Source of the DNA: Candidatus Sedimenticola sp. (ex Thyasira tokunagai)
GTDB taxonomy: Bacteria > Pseudomonadota > Gammaproteobacteria > Chromatiales > Chromatiaceae
NCBI GenBank assembly: GCA_037318855.1
Contig: CP134874.1
Coordinates: 2,542,598 to 2,606,597, forward strand
DNA length: 64,000 bases
Reading direction: 5' to 3'
A program made the translations under genes and the position numbers. Below, one piece after another: positions 28,890 to 38,504 of this stretch (its first letter is position 1; each line of letters starts with the position of its first letter). The notes below the pieces were generated by a model that saw only the letters and a program-made list of their open reading frames with translations, was not told the DNA's origin and searched no databases.

Positions 28890-30386
28890 ATGGCTGAAAC
28901 AGAAACCAGCGCTCAAGCGCAAGCCGGTGAAACGGCCCTGGAGGCCGGTGACTTTGCGTCCCTGCTAAACCAGGAGATCCGTCCCAAATCTGATCAGGCG
29001 CGTGAAGATGTGGAGAATGCCGTACAGACCCTGGCGGAACAGGCCCTGGCCTCATCAGTCACTGTGTCGGCGGATGTCACCATCACTATCCGTGAGATGA
29101 TTTCAGAGATCGACAAGCGACTGACGGAGCAGGTCAATCTGATCCTGCACAATGAGGAGTTCCAGAAACTGGAAGGTGCCTGGCGCGGCCTGCACTATCT
29201 GGTGAACAATACCGAAACGGATGAGATGCTCAAGATCAGGGTCATGAACATCACCAAGAAGGAGGTCCACAAAACTCTCAAGAAGTACAAAGGTACCGCT
29301 TGGGATCAGAGTCCAATCTTCAAAAAGCTCTATGAGGAAGAGTATGGACAGTTTGGTGGTGAGCCCTACGGCTGTCTGGTAGGCGACTATCACTTTGACC
29401 AGAGCCCCCAGGATGTGGAAATGCTGGGAGAGATTGCCAAAGTCTCCGCCGCAACCCACTCACCCTTTATCGCCGGGGTAAGCCCCAATGTGATGCAGAT
29501 GGACTCCTGGCAGGAGTTAAGCAATCCACGGGATTTGACCAAAATTTTCCAAACACCTGAGTACGCCGCCTGGAATTCATTGCGTGATTCAGATGATGCG
29601 AAATATATCGGCTTGGCTATGCCGCGTTATCTCTCCCGCCTGCCCTACGGAGCCAAAACTGAGCCGGTAGAGGAGTTCGACTTTGAAGAGGATACGGCCA
29701 ATGGTGACCATAGTAGGTACACCTGGTCCAATGCCGCTTATGCTATGGCCGTCAACATCAACCGCTCCTTCAAAGAGTACGGCTGGTGCTCACGTATCCG
29801 CGGCATCGAGTCTGGTGGTGCAGTTGAAGGCCTACCCGCACACACCTTCCCTACCGATGATGGTGGTGTGGACATGAAATGTCCCACCGAGATCGCAATC
29901 AGCGACCGCCGGGAAGCAGAGTTGGCGAAAAATGGATTCATGCCACTGATCCACAAGAAAAACACCGACTTCGCCGCCTTTATCGGTGCCCAGTCCCTGC
30001 AGAAACCGGTGGAATACGATGACCCTGATGCCACTGCCAATGCTAATCTGGCAGCCCGCCTACCCTACCTGTTCGCCACCTGCCGCTTTGCACACTACTT
30101 GAAGTGTATCGTGCGTGACAAGGTTGGCTCTTTCAAAGAGCGGGATGACATGCAACGTTGGTTGCAGGACTGGATCCTGCAGTATGTGGATGGCGATCCG
30201 GAGCACTCTTCAGAAACCACCAAGGCGGAACATCCCCTTGCGGCAGCTGAAGTCGTGGTCGAAGAGATTGAGGGCAACCCAGGTTATTACAGCTCCAAGT
30301 TCTTCCTGCGCCCCCATTACCAGCTTGAGGGTTTGACCGTTTCGCTCAGGCTGGTATCGAAACTACCGTCAGCCAAAGGCGGTTAA
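28890..30386 (+). CDS. tssC: T6SS large sheath protein TssC (VipB)
   Basis: 498 residues. Seen: EFQKLEGAWRGLHYLVNNTET, YGQFGGEPYGCLVGDYHFD, IGLAMPRYLSRLPYGAKT and the C-terminal YYSSKFFLRPHYQLEGLTVSLRLVSKLP. Forms heterodimers with TssB that polymerise into the sheath and are recycled by TssH. Followed by two hairpins before hcp. Confidence 0.96.
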   Translation: MAETETSAQAQAGETALEAGDFASLLNQEIRPKSDQAREDVENAVQTLAEQALASSVTVSADVTITIREMISEIDKRLTEQVNLILHNEEFQKLEGAWRGLHYLVNNTETDEMLKIRVMNITKKEVHKTLKKYKGTAWDQSPIFKKLYEEEYGQFGGEPYGCLVGDYHFDQSPQDVEMLGEIAKVSAATHSPFIAGVSPNVMQMDSWQELSNPRDLTKIFQTPEYAAWNSLRDSDDAKYIGLAMPRYLSRLPYGAKTEPVEEFDFEEDTANGDHSRYTWSNAAYAMAVNINRSFKEYGWCSRIRGIESGGAVEGLPAHTFPTDDGGVDMKCPTEIAISDRREAELAKNGFMPLIHKKNTDFAAFIGAQSLQKPVEYDDPDATANANLAARLPYLFATCRFAHYLKCIVRDKVGSFKERDDMQRWLQDWILQYVDGDPEHSSETTKAEHPLAAAEVVVEEIEGNPGYYSSKFFLRPHYQLEGLTVSLRLVSKLPSAKGG

Positions 30387-30396
30387 TCGAGAACAA

Positions 30397-30451
30397 CCGC
30401 GATAATCGCGGTGCTGCCTTGGGCACTTTAAAGAAGTACGAGTGCCCAGGG
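30397..30451 (+). terminator. Tandem hairpins between tssC and hcp
   Basis: CCGCGA-TAA-TCGCGG at 30397-30411 is followed by an 11-bp stem CCTTGGGCACT (30417-30427) / AGTGCCCAGGG (30441-30451) with a 13-nt loop and a short GTTTAACC tail. There is no long T-run, so partial termination or 3'-end protection/processing is more likely than full termination. Confidence 0.5.
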
Positions 30452-30506
30452 TTTAACCAAGTTTACTTGGCACAAAATACTGTTAATTGAAACAAGGAGA
30501 TTCATC

Positions 30507-30995
30507 ATGGCTGTCGACATGTTTATCAAAATCGGGGATATCAAAGGTGAATCCCAAGATAGTTCGCACAAAGAAGAGATTGATGTTTTGGCCTGGAGTT
30601 GGGGTATGTCTCAATCCGGCACCATGCACATAGGTGGTGGTGGTGGCGGCGGCAAGGTTGCCGTCCAGGACCTCTCCATTACCAAGTGGGTTGATAAATC
30701 CACACCAAACCTGATGGGCTATTGCTCCAGCGGTAAACAGATGGCTGAGGCCACGCTGACCGTGCGCAAAGCAGGGGGAGACAAACCGCTGGAGTACGTT
30801 ATCATCACCATGTCGGATGTCATCGTCACATCTGTATCCTCCGGGGGTAGTGGCGGCGAGGATAGATTGACGGAAAATGTTACCTTAAACTTTGCCAAGG
30901 TGAAATATGACTATCAACCACAGAAGCAGGACGGTACTGCAGATGGTGGTCAGATCAAATATGGCTGGGATATCGCAAAGAACGAGAAGATATAG
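30507..30995 (+). CDS. hcp: T6SS tube protein Hcp (TssD)
   Basis: 162 residues: MAVDMFIKIGDIKGESQDSSHKEEIDVLAWSWGMSQSG is the canonical Hcp start, followed by VQDLSITKWVDKSTPNLM and the C-terminal FAKVKYDYQPQKQDG strand. It forms the hexameric inner tube. Preceded by an AAGGAG site and bracketed by hairpins on both sides, which fits the high Hcp stoichiometry required. Confidence 0.96.
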   Translation: MAVDMFIKIGDIKGESQDSSHKEEIDVLAWSWGMSQSGTMHIGGGGGGGKVAVQDLSITKWVDKSTPNLMGYCSSGKQMAEATLTVRKAGGDKPLEYVIITMSDVIVTSVSSGGSGGEDRLTENVTLNFAKVKYDYQPQKQDGTADGGQIKYGWDIAKNEKI

Positions 30996-31005
30996 CACTG
31001 CAACC

Positions 31006-31035
31006 CCACGATCCCGGTGAACACCGGGATCGTGG
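31006..31035 (+). terminator. Perfect 13-bp hairpin after hcp
   Basis: CCACGATCCCGGT / ACCGGGATCGTGG with a GAAC tetraloop, 9 nt after the hcp stop; the following TGATTATTTCTC is only moderately T-rich. Likely an attenuating terminator that lowers expression of tagJ and the genes behind it relative to hcp. Confidence 0.7.
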
Positions 31036-31096
31036 TGATTATTTCTCATGCTATGAAGGCGTACACGAGTGAGCGCCTTCTGATTTAGGGGGTGGT

Positions 31097-31933
31097 ATGC
31101 TTGCAGAGCAGAGCCTGCACGAAGGCAATATAGAAGAGGCCTTGGCCCTGCTTCAGGACCAGGTACGGAAAGATCCATCTAAGGCTGAATATCGTACTTT
31201 TCTGTTTCAATTGCTATCCATAATGGGCAACTGGGAGCGGGCGCTAACCCAACTAAAGGTTGCTGGTGATCTGGATGACGGCACCCTTGCCATGGTTCAA
31301 ACCTACGAAGCCGCCCTGAGTTGTGAGGCCTTCCGTCAGGAAGTTTTTGCCGGCAAACGATCCCCCCTGATTTTTGGCGAACCACCACAATGGGTAGCAC
31401 TGGTAATCGAAGCTTTACGCTTGGCTGCAGATGGAAAGTATAGCCAGTCACAGGTGATTCGTGACCAGGCCTTTGAAGCCGCACCTGCCATAGAAGGATC
31501 CATTGACGGCCAAGGTTTCGAGTGGCTGGCTGATGCCGATCCTCGGCTGGGTCCATTGATGGAGGTTATCGTTAATGGTCGGTATTACTGGATCCCCCTA
31601 CAGAATATCCACGTCATTAACATTGAGGAACCGGTGGATCTAAGGGACATGGTGTGGACGCCTGCCCACTTTACCTGGGCTAACGGTGGAGAAGCCGTGG
31701 GACTAATACCCACCCGCTATCCCGGCTCCGAACTGAGTGAGGATCCCTTCATACGTTTGAGCCGCAAGACAGAATGGATTGAACAAGAGGGGGGACTCTA
31801 TTTCGGCACTGGTCAGCGCATGCTGGCCACCGATATTGGGGAGTACCCACTCATGGATATCCGAGAGATCATTCTGGAGAGTGTCGATCCACAGCTGGAT
31901 TTCGACCAGGATCAAACCACAGAGATCGAGTAA
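31097..31933 (+). CDS. tagJ: T6SS accessory protein TagJ (ImpE)
   Basis: 278 residues. N-terminal TPR-like helices (LAEQSLHEGNIEEALALLQDQVRKDPSKAEYRTFLFQLL) and the ImpE core (FEWLADADPRLGPLMEVIVNGRYYWIPL, VWTPAHFTWANGGEAVGLIPTRYPGSE). TagJ binds the TssB N-terminus and is found mainly in T6SS of the class regulated by PpkA/TagH phosphorylation, which agrees with tagH and a Ser/Thr kinase in this window. Confidence 0.9.
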   Translation: MLAEQSLHEGNIEEALALLQDQVRKDPSKAEYRTFLFQLLSIMGNWERALTQLKVAGDLDDGTLAMVQTYEAALSCEAFRQEVFAGKRSPLIFGEPPQWVALVIEALRLAADGKYSQSQVIRDQAFEAAPAIEGSIDGQGFEWLADADPRLGPLMEVIVNGRYYWIPLQNIHVINIEEPVDLRDMVWTPAHFTWANGGEAVGLIPTRYPGSELSEDPFIRLSRKTEWIEQEGGLYFGTGQRMLATDIGEYPLMDIREIILESVDPQLDFDQDQTTEIE

Positions 31934-31936
31934 ATC

Positions 31937-32452
31937 GTGGCAGAACTCACCACAAAAGAGCGCCTGCAACCTTCCCTTCTGGACCGTTTGACTGATGATA
32001 CCCCGGACAAAAAGCAGGAGTCTCGCGATCAGCGCGTGCTCTCAATGCGAAAACTCCGCGAGGGGGTGTTGCGTGATCTGAGTTGGCTGCTCAACTCTGT
32101 CAACCTTAGTGCCGTCCAGGACCTGGATGAGTATCCAGAGGTCGCCCGCTCGGTCGTCAATTATGGTATGCCCGACTTGGCGGGGCATACCGCCTCAGGG
32201 GTGGATATCCATGCATTGGAACGCCTGTTGCGCCAAGCCATCCTCGATTTTGAACCCCGCCTTATGCGGAATACGGTCAAAGTCCGCCTTAGATTGGCGG
32301 ATAGCCAGATGAACCACAACGCTATGACCTTCGACATCGAAGGTGAGCTATGGGCCCAACCGGTGCCACTGCACATGTTTATGAAAACCGAAATTGATCT
32401 GGAGGTCGGTCAGGTCACCGTATCTGACTACTCAGGTAGAGGCCCCGCCTAG
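31937..32452 (+). CDS. tssE: T6SS baseplate protein TssE (gp25-like)
   Basis: 171 residues from a GTG 3 bp after tagJ. The gp25 pattern SMRKLREGVLRDLSWLLNSVN ... YPEVARSVVNYGMPDLAG ... LERLLRQAILDFEPRLM is complete. Part of the baseplate wedge with TssF/TssG. Stop overlaps the tssF start by one base. Confidence 0.93.
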   Translation: MAELTTKERLQPSLLDRLTDDTPDKKQESRDQRVLSMRKLREGVLRDLSWLLNSVNLSAVQDLDEYPEVARSVVNYGMPDLAGHTASGVDIHALERLLRQAILDFEPRLMRNTVKVRLRLADSQMNHNAMTFDIEGELWAQPVPLHMFMKTEIDLEVGQVTVSDYSGRGPA

Positions 32453-34320
32453 TGGACCCCCGACTCCTCAAATATTACAACAGGGAACTCCAGCACATAC
32501 GGGAGATGGGCGGTGAATTCGCCCAAGAGTTCCCCAAGATTGCCGGACGTCTGGGACTCGAGGGATTCGAGTGCGCCGACCCCTATGTGGAGAGGCTACT
32601 AGAGGGTTTTGCCTTTATGGCCGCCCGTGTGCAGCTCAAGCTTGATGCCGAGTTCCCCCGTTTCACCCAGCATCTTCTGGAAGCAGTCTATCCTCACTAC
32701 CTAGCCCCCACACCCTCCATGGCCGTGGTCCAATTTCAACCAGATCTGACAGAAGGTGGTCTGGCGGAAGGTTTCAAGCTGCCGCGGGAGAGCAAACTCC
32801 GCAGCCTGCTCGGCAAGAATGAGCAGACATCCTGTGAGTACCGTACAGCGCATGACGTGGATCTCTGGCCACTGGAGTTGACCGAGGCAGGCTATCTGAC
32901 CACCCTGGCCGGTACAGGACTACCCGACATGCCGGGGGTTAAGTCGGCGATCAGGTTACGTCTGCGCTGTACCGCAGGATTGACCTTCGATAAGCTGCAA
33001 CTTGAAAACCTCCCACTCTATCTGCGTGGAGCCGATGAGCTACCCATGCACCTCTACGAGCAGATACTGGGCAATGCTGTCGCTCTGGTGGCCCGGCCTG
33101 TCAGCCGCCCACCCCCTTGGCAGGAGGTGATCACCAAGGAACATATCAGGCCCATGGGCTTTGAGGACGATCAGGCCCTGTTACCCTGCGGACCCCGTGC
33201 CTTCCAGGGTTACCGCCTGTTGCATGAGTACTTCGCCTTCCCCGCCCGCTATATGTTTATAGAGTTTACGGGCCTTGGGGCGGCAGTACAGCGCTGTAAA
33301 GATGATGAGTTGGAACTGGTTATCCTCCTCAATCGCAATGACAGCGAGTTGGAAAAGCGCTTTGATGCATCAAATTTCGCCCTGTTTTGTACTCCCGCCA
33401 TCAACCTGTTTCCCAAAGAGTGCGACCGTATCCACCTGTCACATAAGTTCAGTGAACCCCACGTCGTGCCGGATAGAACTCGCCCTATGGACTTCGAGGT
33501 CTATTCCATCTCCGGCATCACCGGCTACGGCACAGATACCGGCCTCGAGCAGGAATTCCTGCCCTTTTACGCATCCAATGACGTTGCGGCCCAGCAGCCG
33601 GATCTGACTTTCTTCACCCAACGCAGGGAGCCCCGTGTACTCTCTTCCCGGCAGAAACGCAAAGGCCCACGCTCCAGTTATATCGGCAGTGAAGTATTTG
33701 TCTCCCTAGTAGATGCCGATGAAGCCCCTTATCAAGCCGATCTGCGCCAGTTGGGCATCAAGTCCATGTGCACAAACCGGGACCTACCACTAAGCATACC
33801 CATCGGCAAAGAGAACACGGATTTCACCTTGGAGGCCAGCGCCCCGGTCGAGTCAATCAGATGTGCAGCCGGCCCCACCCGCCCAAAACCTTCCTGGGCA
33901 GAGGGCGACAGCAGCTGGCGCCTGATCAGTCACCTGTCACTCAACTATCTGTCGATCACCAACAGTAGTGAGGCACAAGGTGCCGAGGCTCTACGTGAAT
34001 TGCTGTCTCTCTACGGCGATATAGGAGAGTCAACCGTGCGCAAGCAGATCAGTGGCGTCAGGATGATCAGTACCCGCCCCGTCATTAGGCGTATTCCGGT
34101 TGAAGGCCCCATTGCCCTCGGGCGTGGACAGGAGATCAAACTAACCCTTGATGAGGATGCCTTCGAGGGTACCGGTGGCTTTCTTCTCGGCGCAGTGCTG
34201 GAACGCTTTTTCGCCAGATACGCTTCGATTAACTCATTTACCCAAACAATCATCACTACCGCAGAACGCGGGGAGATCATGCGATGGCCGTTACGCACCG
34301 GACAGCGACACGTGCTCTGA
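32452..34320 (+). CDS. tssF: T6SS baseplate protein TssF (VasA)
   Basis: 622 residues from a GTG. N-terminal DPRLLKYYNRELQHIREMGGEFAQEFPKIAGRLGLEGFECADPYVERLLEGFAF is diagnostic, as is the central CTPAINLFPKECDRI. Two TssF with one TssG form the wedge. Overlaps tssG by 37 bp. Confidence 0.95.
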   Translation: MDPRLLKYYNRELQHIREMGGEFAQEFPKIAGRLGLEGFECADPYVERLLEGFAFMAARVQLKLDAEFPRFTQHLLEAVYPHYLAPTPSMAVVQFQPDLTEGGLAEGFKLPRESKLRSLLGKNEQTSCEYRTAHDVDLWPLELTEAGYLTTLAGTGLPDMPGVKSAIRLRLRCTAGLTFDKLQLENLPLYLRGADELPMHLYEQILGNAVALVARPVSRPPPWQEVITKEHIRPMGFEDDQALLPCGPRAFQGYRLLHEYFAFPARYMFIEFTGLGAAVQRCKDDELELVILLNRNDSELEKRFDASNFALFCTPAINLFPKECDRIHLSHKFSEPHVVPDRTRPMDFEVYSISGITGYGTDTGLEQEFLPFYASNDVAAQQPDLTFFTQRREPRVLSSRQKRKGPRSSYIGSEVFVSLVDADEAPYQADLRQLGIKSMCTNRDLPLSIPIGKENTDFTLEASAPVESIRCAAGPTRPKPSWAEGDSSWRLISHLSLNYLSITNSSEAQGAEALRELLSLYGDIGESTVRKQISGVRMISTRPVIRRIPVEGPIALGRGQEIKLTLDEDAFEGTGGFLLGAVLERFFARYASINSFTQTIITTAERGEIMRWPLRTGQRHVL

Positions 34321-35315
34321 ACACGCACGACAAACTGCAAGAGGTGCCCTACGAATTCGACTTCTACTGGGCCATGCGGCTGCTTGAGTGCGTTCATCCG
34401 GACAATCCAAAAATAGGGGAATCCCTGCGTCCCAAGGATGACCCTGTGCGCTTTGGCCAGGAACCTTCCACTGCCTTTGCACCCTCCACAATCAGCAATT
34501 TCACACCAGCGAAGGAGGGACATAAGTCACGCATGGAGGTGCTACACTTTGGCCTATTTGGACCTAACGGTCCCCTACCCCTACACCTGACCGAGTACGC
34601 CAAGGACCGCCAACACAACGCCGATGACAGAACCTTCAGCCGCTTTGCTGATATCTTCCATCACCGCATGCTCTCTCTCTTCTATCGCGCCTGGGCCAAC
34701 GCCCAGCCATCAGTCAGTTTTGATCGCCCACAGGAGGACCATTTCGCTTCCGATCTGGGAGCGCTCTTCGGTCTGGGCATGCCGTCACTGAAAGAACGTG
34801 ACGCTATGCCGGATCTGGCAAAACTCCACTATGCAGGCTGGTTTGCCTCTCAGACCCGTAGCGCTGACGGCCTTGAGTCCATCGTCGCAGATTTCTTCAA
34901 GCTGCCGACCAGGGTTCAACAGTTTGTCGGCAACTGGATGGAGATCCCCGAAGAAGGTCGTTTCCGCCTTGGTGAAACCAAGGATACGGGCGCACTGGGC
35001 ATGACCGCCATTATCGGTACACGGGTGTGGGACCGACAAAACAAATTTCGCATCATCATGGGGCCACTGGATGCTGAAGAGTATAAAAGATTGTTGCCGG
35101 GACGGGACGGTCTGAAACGGCTTATCGCTATCGTGCGCAACTACATAAGTGATGAATTACACTGGGATCTGAATCTCATCCTAAAAAAGAGTGAGGTACC
35201 GCCTCTGCGCTTGGGTGGCGAAGGGCAGTTGGGGTGGACTACCTGGATGACCAGCAAACCCCTACCAGATGATGGTGATGACCTGATGCTTAACCCATTC
35301 GTGAAGGCCAGCTAA
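34284..35315 (+). CDS. tssG: T6SS baseplate protein TssG (VasB)
   Basis: 343 residues. Seen: YEFDFYWAMRLLECVHPDNPKIGESLRPKDDPVRFGQEPS, LHFGLFGPNGPLPLHLTEYA, IFHHRMLSLFYRAWANAQP and FVGNWMEIPEEGRFRLG. Start lies inside tssF; no better start exists downstream. Confidence 0.93.
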   Translation: MAVTHRTATRALNTHDKLQEVPYEFDFYWAMRLLECVHPDNPKIGESLRPKDDPVRFGQEPSTAFAPSTISNFTPAKEGHKSRMEVLHFGLFGPNGPLPLHLTEYAKDRQHNADDRTFSRFADIFHHRMLSLFYRAWANAQPSVSFDRPQEDHFASDLGALFGLGMPSLKERDAMPDLAKLHYAGWFASQTRSADGLESIVADFFKLPTRVQQFVGNWMEIPEEGRFRLGETKDTGALGMTAIIGTRVWDRQNKFRIIMGPLDAEEYKRLLPGRDGLKRLIAIVRNYISDELHWDLNLILKKSEVPPLRLGGEGQLGWTTWMTSKPLPDDGDDLMLNPFVKAS

Positions 35316-35369
35316 GAGACTGGAATACTCATATTTCGATGTAGATAACTCAAACAAAAGGATCTAGGG

Positions 35370-38156
35370 ATGTCTGAAATTAATCGTGTCGCCCTGTTCG
35401 GCAAACTCAACAGCGTCGGTTACAAGTCCATCGAGAGCGCTACTGTCTTCTGCAAGATGCGCGGCAATCCTTATGTCGAGCTGGTGCATTGGATTCATCA
35501 GATCCTGCAGCTCAAAGACTCGGATCTGCTGCACATCATCAAGCACTTTGAGATCGAGCCCGGTCATCTGGCGCGGGACATCACCGAGACCCTCGACAAG
35601 CTACCGCGAGGCTCCACCTCCATCACCGACCTCTCGTCCCATATCGAGGATGCGGTGGAACGGGGCTGGGTCTACGGCACACTGATGTATGGTGAGAGTC
35701 AGGTGCGCACCGGCCATCTAGTGGTGGGCATACTCAAGACCAAGCGTCTGACCCACGCCCTCTCCAGCATCTCCAAAGAGTTTGAAAAGATCAAAGTGGA
35801 GGCCTTGAGCGATGATTTCAATGAGATCGTCGGTGGTTCCACCGAGGAGCAGCTGCGTGCCACCGATGGCTTCCATGTGGGTGGTGGTGCCGCCCCGGGC
35901 GAAGCCAGTGGCGCCATGCCGCCGGCCCAGATGGGTAAGCAGGAGGCGCTCAACCAATTCACCGTGGATCTGGTAGAAGATGCCCGCAATGGCAAGATTG
36001 ATCCTATCGTCGGACGCGATGAAGAGATTCGCCAGATCATCGATATCCTCATGCGCCGCCGCCAGAACAATCCGATTCTCACCGGCGAGGCCGGTGTGGG
36101 CAAAACCGCCGTGGTGGAAGGCTTTGCGCTGCGAATCGCCAGGGGTGACGTCCCCCCGCCGTTGCAGGATGTCAGCCTGCGCTCCCTCGACGTAGGCCTG
36201 CTACAGGCCGGCGCCAGCATGAAAGGCGAATTTGAAAACCGCCTCAAGCAGGTGATTGAGGAGGTTCAGTCCTCCGAGAAACCGATCATCATGTTTATCG
36301 ACGAGGCCCATACCCTGGTGGGTGCCGGCGGTGCAGCAGGAACCGGCGATGCCGCCAACCTGCTGAAGCCCGCCCTGGCCCGCGGCACCCTGCGCACCGT
36401 GGCCGCTACCACCTGGGCGGAGTACAAGAAACATATTGAGAAAGATCCCGCCCTCACCCGCCGCTTCCAGGTGGTGCAGGTACTTGAGCCCTCGGAGGAA
36501 AAAGCTATTCTGATGATGCGTGGTGCTGCTTCAACCATGGAGAATCACCACCAAGTCCAGGTGATGGACGAAGCACTGGAGGCATCAGTCAGACTCTCCC
36601 ACCGCTACATCCCGGCGCGTCAACTGCCGGATAAGTCGGTGAGCCTGTTGGATACCGCCTGCGCCCGTGTTGCCATCAGCCAATCTGCGGTACCCGCAAC
36701 AGTGGACGACTGCCGCAAACGCATCGATGCTCTGGACAACGAAATGGAGATCATCGAACGCGAAAAGGAGGTGGGTGTCGATACTGATGAACGTGAAGCC
36801 GCCGCCGGCAAAAAACTTGAAGCGGAACACGCCCAGCTGGAAGCACTCGAAGAGAGGTGGAATACAGAGAAGTCACTGGTGAGTCAAATTCTTGAGATCC
36901 GTAGTCAACTGCGCGACAACACCAACAAGGTGGAGGGTACCGACAGCGAACTTGAGGCAGCTGCCGACGAGGCGGCAGAGACCACCTCCGTCGAAACCAG
37001 CGAAGGGCCGGAAGCAGATGCAGATGCAGATGCAGATGCAGCAGTAGAAGCAGAAACGACAGTCGATCGCAAGGAGCTCCTGAGCAAGCTGAAGCTGCTG
37101 CAGGACGATCTCCATGAAAGACAAGGCGAAGACCCACTGATCCTCTCCAGTGTCGACGAAACCGCCGTCGGCTCGGTGGTACAGGACTGGACCGGTATCC
37201 CGGTCGGTCGCATGGTAAAGAATGAGATTGAGACCGTTCTCAACCTACCGGAGATCATGAAGAAACGCATCATCGGCCAGGATCACGCGCTGCAGATGGT
37301 CGCCCGGCGTATCCAGACCTCCCGCGCCAATCTCGACAATCCCAACAAGCCCATCGGTGTCTTCATGTTTGCCGGCACCTCCGGCGTGGGCAAGACCGAG
37401 ACCGCTCTGGCACTGGCTGAGACCCTATACGGTGGTGAGCAGAACGTTATCACCATCAACATGAGCGAATACCAGGAGGCACACACCGTCTCCACCCTCA
37501 AGGGTGCCCCTCCCGGCTACGTCGGTTATGGCGAAGGCGGTGTACTGACCGAGGCGGTTCGTCGCCAACCCTACAGCATTGTGCTGCTTGACGAGGTGGA
37601 AAAAGCCCACCCGGATGTGCATGAGATCTTCTTCCAGGTCTTCGACAAAGGTTGGATGGAGGACGGCGAGGGCCGAGTGATCGACTTCAAGAACACCCTG
37701 ATCCTGCTCACCACCAATGCCGGTACCGAGCTGATCAGCAACCTCTGCGCCGACCCGGACCTGATGCCGGAGCCAGAGGGTATCGCCAAGGCCCTGCGTG
37801 AACCGTTACTCAAGGTCTTTCCCCCCGCCCTGCTCGGCCGTCTCGTGGTGATCCCCTTCTACCCACTCACTGACGAGATGATCGGAGCTATCGCCAAACT
37901 GCAACTTGGCCGTATTAAAAAACGCGTCGAGGATAACCACAGCATCCCCTTCAGCTACGATGACGATGTCATCAAGCTTATTGCCGAACGCTGCACCGAG
38001 CTGGAGAGTGGCGGGCGGATGATCGATGCTATACTTACTAATACCGTGCTGCCGGAGATTAGTGGTGAGCTGCTGACTCGCATGATGCAGGGGCAGACTG
38101 TGGAGCGGGTGCATGTGGGGGTTGAGGAAGGTGAGTTTAATTATGGGTTTGAGTAG
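35370..38156 (+). CDS. tssH: T6SS AAA+ ATPase TssH (ClpV)
   Basis: 928 residues. Recycles contracted sheath. Order: Clp-N domain (about 1-160), AAA1 with Walker [14 protein letters not shown] and Walker [10 protein letters not shown], a coiled-coil middle domain, AAA2 with [18 protein letters not shown] and [12 protein letters not shown], and the C-terminal D2-small domain. The middle region has an unusual acidic stretch, about 35 residues rich in E, A and D, encoded partly by four in-frame GCAGAT hexanucleotides at 37014-37037 (Ala-Asp repeats). The AAA motifs look intact. Last gene of the core run. Confidence 0.95.
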   Translation: MSEINRVALFGKLNSVGYKSIESATVFCKMRGNPYVELVHWIHQILQLKDSDLLHIIKHFEIEPGHLARDITETLDKLPRGSTSITDLSSHIEDAVERGWVYGTLMYGESQVRTGHLVVGILKTKRLTHALSSISKEFEKIKVEALSDDFNEIVGGSTEEQLRATDGFHVGGGAAPGEASGAMPPAQMGKQEALNQFTVDLVEDARNGKIDPIVGRDEEIRQIIDILMRRRQNNPILTGEAGVGKTAVVEGFALRIARGDVPPPLQDVSLRSLDVGLLQAGASMKGEFENRLKQVIEEVQSSEKPIIMFIDEAHTLVGAGGAAGTGDAANLLKPALARGTLRTVAATTWAEYKKHIEKDPALTRRFQVVQVLEPSEEKAILMMRGAASTMENHHQVQVMDEALEASVRLSHRYIPARQLPDKSVSLLDTACARVAISQSAVPATVDDCRKRIDALDNEMEIIEREKEVGVDTDEREAAAGKKLEAEHAQLEALEERWNTEKSLVSQILEIRSQLRDNTNKVEGTDSELEAAADEAAETTSVETSEGPEADADADADAAVEAETTVDRKELLSKLKLLQDDLHERQGEDPLILSSVDETAVGSVVQDWTGIPVGRMVKNEIETVLNLPEIMKKRIIGQDHALQMVARRIQTSRANLDNPNKPIGVFMFAGTSGVGKTETALALAETLYGGEQNVITINMSEYQEAHTVSTLKGAPPGYVGYGEGGVLTEAVRRQPYSIVLLDEVEKAHPDVHEIFFQVFDKGWMEDGEGRVIDFKNTLILLTTNAGTELISNLCADPDLMPEPEGIAKALREPLLKVFPPALLGRLVVIPFYPLTDEMIGAIAKLQLGRIKKRVEDNHSIPFSYDDDVIKLIAERCTELESGGRMIDAILTNTVLPEISGELLTRMMQGQTVERVHVGVEEGEFNYGFE

Positions 38157-38266
38157 ATAATTTAGGGTGCACTGGGCTTGTTTCAAGCAAGCCTGCCCCC
38201 CCATTTATCGTTTCACAGCATATGAGATCTGAAATGACTAACATAAATGCTCACCATGGATACTTA

Positions 38267-38426
38267 GGGCTCGCGAAATAATAAGTATCTGAATTTGGGG
38301 CGTCGAGGCGCCCGTCCGGCAGGGCGCGAAAAGGGGCGCATAGCTAGCCTACGCAACCCTTTTCACAACGCCGCCAGGCGGGATGGACCGGCGATCCAAA
38401 GCAGGGAGTTATTGTTTCGCGAGCCC
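38267..38426. mobile_element. 160-bp MITE with 18-bp TIRs and TTA target duplication
   Basis: GGGCTCGCGAAATAATAA (38267-38284) pairs with TTATTGTTTCGCGAGCCC (38409-38426), one mismatch. TTA flanks it on both sides (38264-38266 and 38427-38429), a clean 3-bp target duplication. It has no coding potential and inner GC-rich palindromes. It marks the boundary between tssH and the effector island. Confidence 0.85.
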
Positions 38427-38504
38427 TTAGACAAGATGGTTAAAGGAAAAAAGTGGTAAATCACAAGCCATCTCCTCTGACGGCGAGAAAAGGAAGCAGG
38501 TACC

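Noticed and set aside
38175..38193. Terminator behind tssH
   Set aside because: The GGCTTG/CAAGCC hairpin is short and followed by C-rich, not T-rich sequence.
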